In this document: positions 5,992-6,725 of the stretch, piece after piece
Position numbering within the stretch: the first letter of the stretch is position 1
Layout of the letters: each line of letters begins with the position of its first letter
DNA from: Candidatus Symbiothrix sp.
GTDB taxonomy: Bacteria > Bacteroidota > Bacteroidia > Bacteroidales > Azobacteroidaceae
Reading direction: 5' to 3'
Assembly (NCBI GenBank): GCA_031270525.1
Contig: JAISXN010000008.1
Location: forward strand, 1 to 6,725
DNA length: 6,725 nt
Made by a program: the position numbers and the translations under genes
Notes under the pieces: generated by a model
What the model was told of the DNA's origin: nothing
Databases searched by the model: none
Seen by the model: only the letters and a program-made list of their open reading frames with translations

Positions 5992-6725
5992 TTATTGCTT
6001 TCTCCGTTTAAAAACAGGACGAACAATTAATTTGCATAGCAGAAACAGGACAATCTGCACGAAAATGATTGCCGCGCCGGAAGGTACATTCAAATAATAG
6101 GATAACACAAGTCCCGAAAAACAACCCGCGACGCCTGTTAAAATAGAATAAATCATGATCCGGTTCAAGCGGGAAGTAAAAAGGTTAACCGTCATCTGAG
6201 GGACGGTCAGCAGCGACATCAACAACATGATACCTATCAGACGGATCGATGAAACAATGGTTACGGCAATCGCCAACATCATCAAATGCTCAATCAGGGA
6301 AACTTTTACGCCTTGGGTTTCGGCAAATTCACTATCAAAAGCCGTATATAGTACCGGCTTGTAAAACAACAACATAACAATAATCAACAAAACGGAAAGA
6401 ATACCGGCAAACCAAATATCCGATAGGGTAATGGTGAGAATATTCCCAAACAAATAGGCCGAAATATTAGGCGTATAGCCGGGAGTAAGAAAAATAAAAA
6501 TCACGCCCAAGGCCATTCCCAAGGCCCAAAAAGCGGCAATAGCCGAATCTTCCCGCACGCCTTGTTTTCTCGATAACCATTCGATGCCGAAAGCCGAAGC
6601 TATGGAAAAAACCAAAGCGGAAAAAATCGGATTAAAACCGAAGTAAAATCCAAATCCCAATCCGCCGAAAGAAGCGTGCGTAATCCCTCCGCTGATAAAA
6701 ACCAACCGCCGCGACACGATATAAG
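5992..6725 (-). CDS. Metal ABC transporter permease (ZnuB/MntB, ABC-3 family), 5' end outside window
   Basis: The frame is open from the right window edge to a TAA at 5992-5994, giving about 244 residues. It is the membrane permease of a zinc/manganese/iron ABC importer (ABC-3 family), which works with an ATPase (ZnuC type) and a solute-binding protein (ZnuA type) at the inner membrane. Evidence is the family signature near the visible start (SRRLVFISGGITHASFGGLG, with the conserved His in GGITHA), about seven hydrophobic segments, the AYLFGNILTIT loop, the ETQGVKV cytoplasmic loop, the SSIRLIGIMLLMSLLTVPQ helix and a basic C-terminus (RPVFKRRKQ). The GTG at 6715-6717 is not the start: coding similarity continues upstream of it (Tyr-Ile before VSRRL), so roughly 20-50 residues are missing at the window edge. 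The metal cannot be told from the permease alone. Its link to porW is positional only, 43 bases apart on the same strand. Confidence 0.92.
   Translation of the reverse strand, partial: YIVSRRLVFISGGITHASFGGLGFGFYFGFNPIFSALVFSIASAFGIEWLSRKQGVREDSAIAAFWALGMALGVIFIFLTPGYTPNISAYLFGNILTITLSDIWFAGILSVLLIIVMLLFYKPVLYTAFDSEFAETQGVKVSLIEHLMMLAIAVTIVSSIRLIGIMLLMSLLTVPQMTVNLFTSRLNRIMIYSILTGVAGCFSGLVLSYYLNVPSGAAIIFVQIVLFLLCKLIVRPVFKRRKQ

Noticed and set aside
6715..6717. GTG as start of the permease gene
   Set aside because: The family signature continues upstream of it to the window edge, so the gene is cut by the window rather than starting here.
1..6725. CRISPR arrays, tRNA or rRNA genes, insertion sequence transposases
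   Set aside because: I looked for spaced repeats, cloverleaf-like sequence and transposase motifs and saw none.

Overview
The window looks like a piece of a Bacteroidota chromosome, most likely order Bacteroidales. The grounds are a PorX-type response regulator and a PorW/SprE-type lipoprotein (both tied to the type IX secretion system, T9SS, which is confined to this phylum), a Bacteroidota-style -7 promoter box (TAnnTTTG), no clear Shine-Dalgarno sequences at the starts I checked, and GC content of roughly 42-43% in hand-counted stretches of porX and porW. I cannot name the genus.

Layout: bases 1-231 (+ strand) hold the last codons of a bacterial alpha-2-macroglobulin family protein. Its stop codon lies inside a short 7-bp tandem repeat (214-244). 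Everything else is on the - strand, read from right to left: the 3' part of a metal ABC transporter permease (ZnuB/MntB type, 6725-5992), a 1204-residue TPR lipoprotein PorW/SprE (5948-2334), a small antitoxin (2290-2084), a YafQ-family RNase toxin (2084-1809) and the response regulator PorX (1804-254). porX and the alpha-2-macroglobulin gene converge, with 22 bases between their stop codons. Gaps along the - strand are 43, 43, an overlap of 1 base, and 4 bases, so much of this may be one transcript. There is no gene-free stretch longer than 300 bases.

Functionally, porW and porX form a T9SS pair: PorW is an outer-membrane/periplasmic lipoprotein of the secretion machine, and PorX is a receiver plus PglZ-phosphodiesterase regulator that controls T9SS genes in characterised species. 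Between them sits a compact toxin-antitoxin (TA) module of about 32% GC with its own likely promoter. The module is bracketed by two copies of the 9-mer ATGAAAAAA (- strand sense). Removing the module together with one copy would leave porW and porX overlapping as ATGA, the usual layout of two translationally coupled genes. I read this as a possible insertion of a TA cassette into a T9SS operon, which would place the TA promoter, and any TA autoregulation, upstream of a secretion regulator. The insertion idea is inference. The repeats, spacings and GC contrast are read directly from the sequence.
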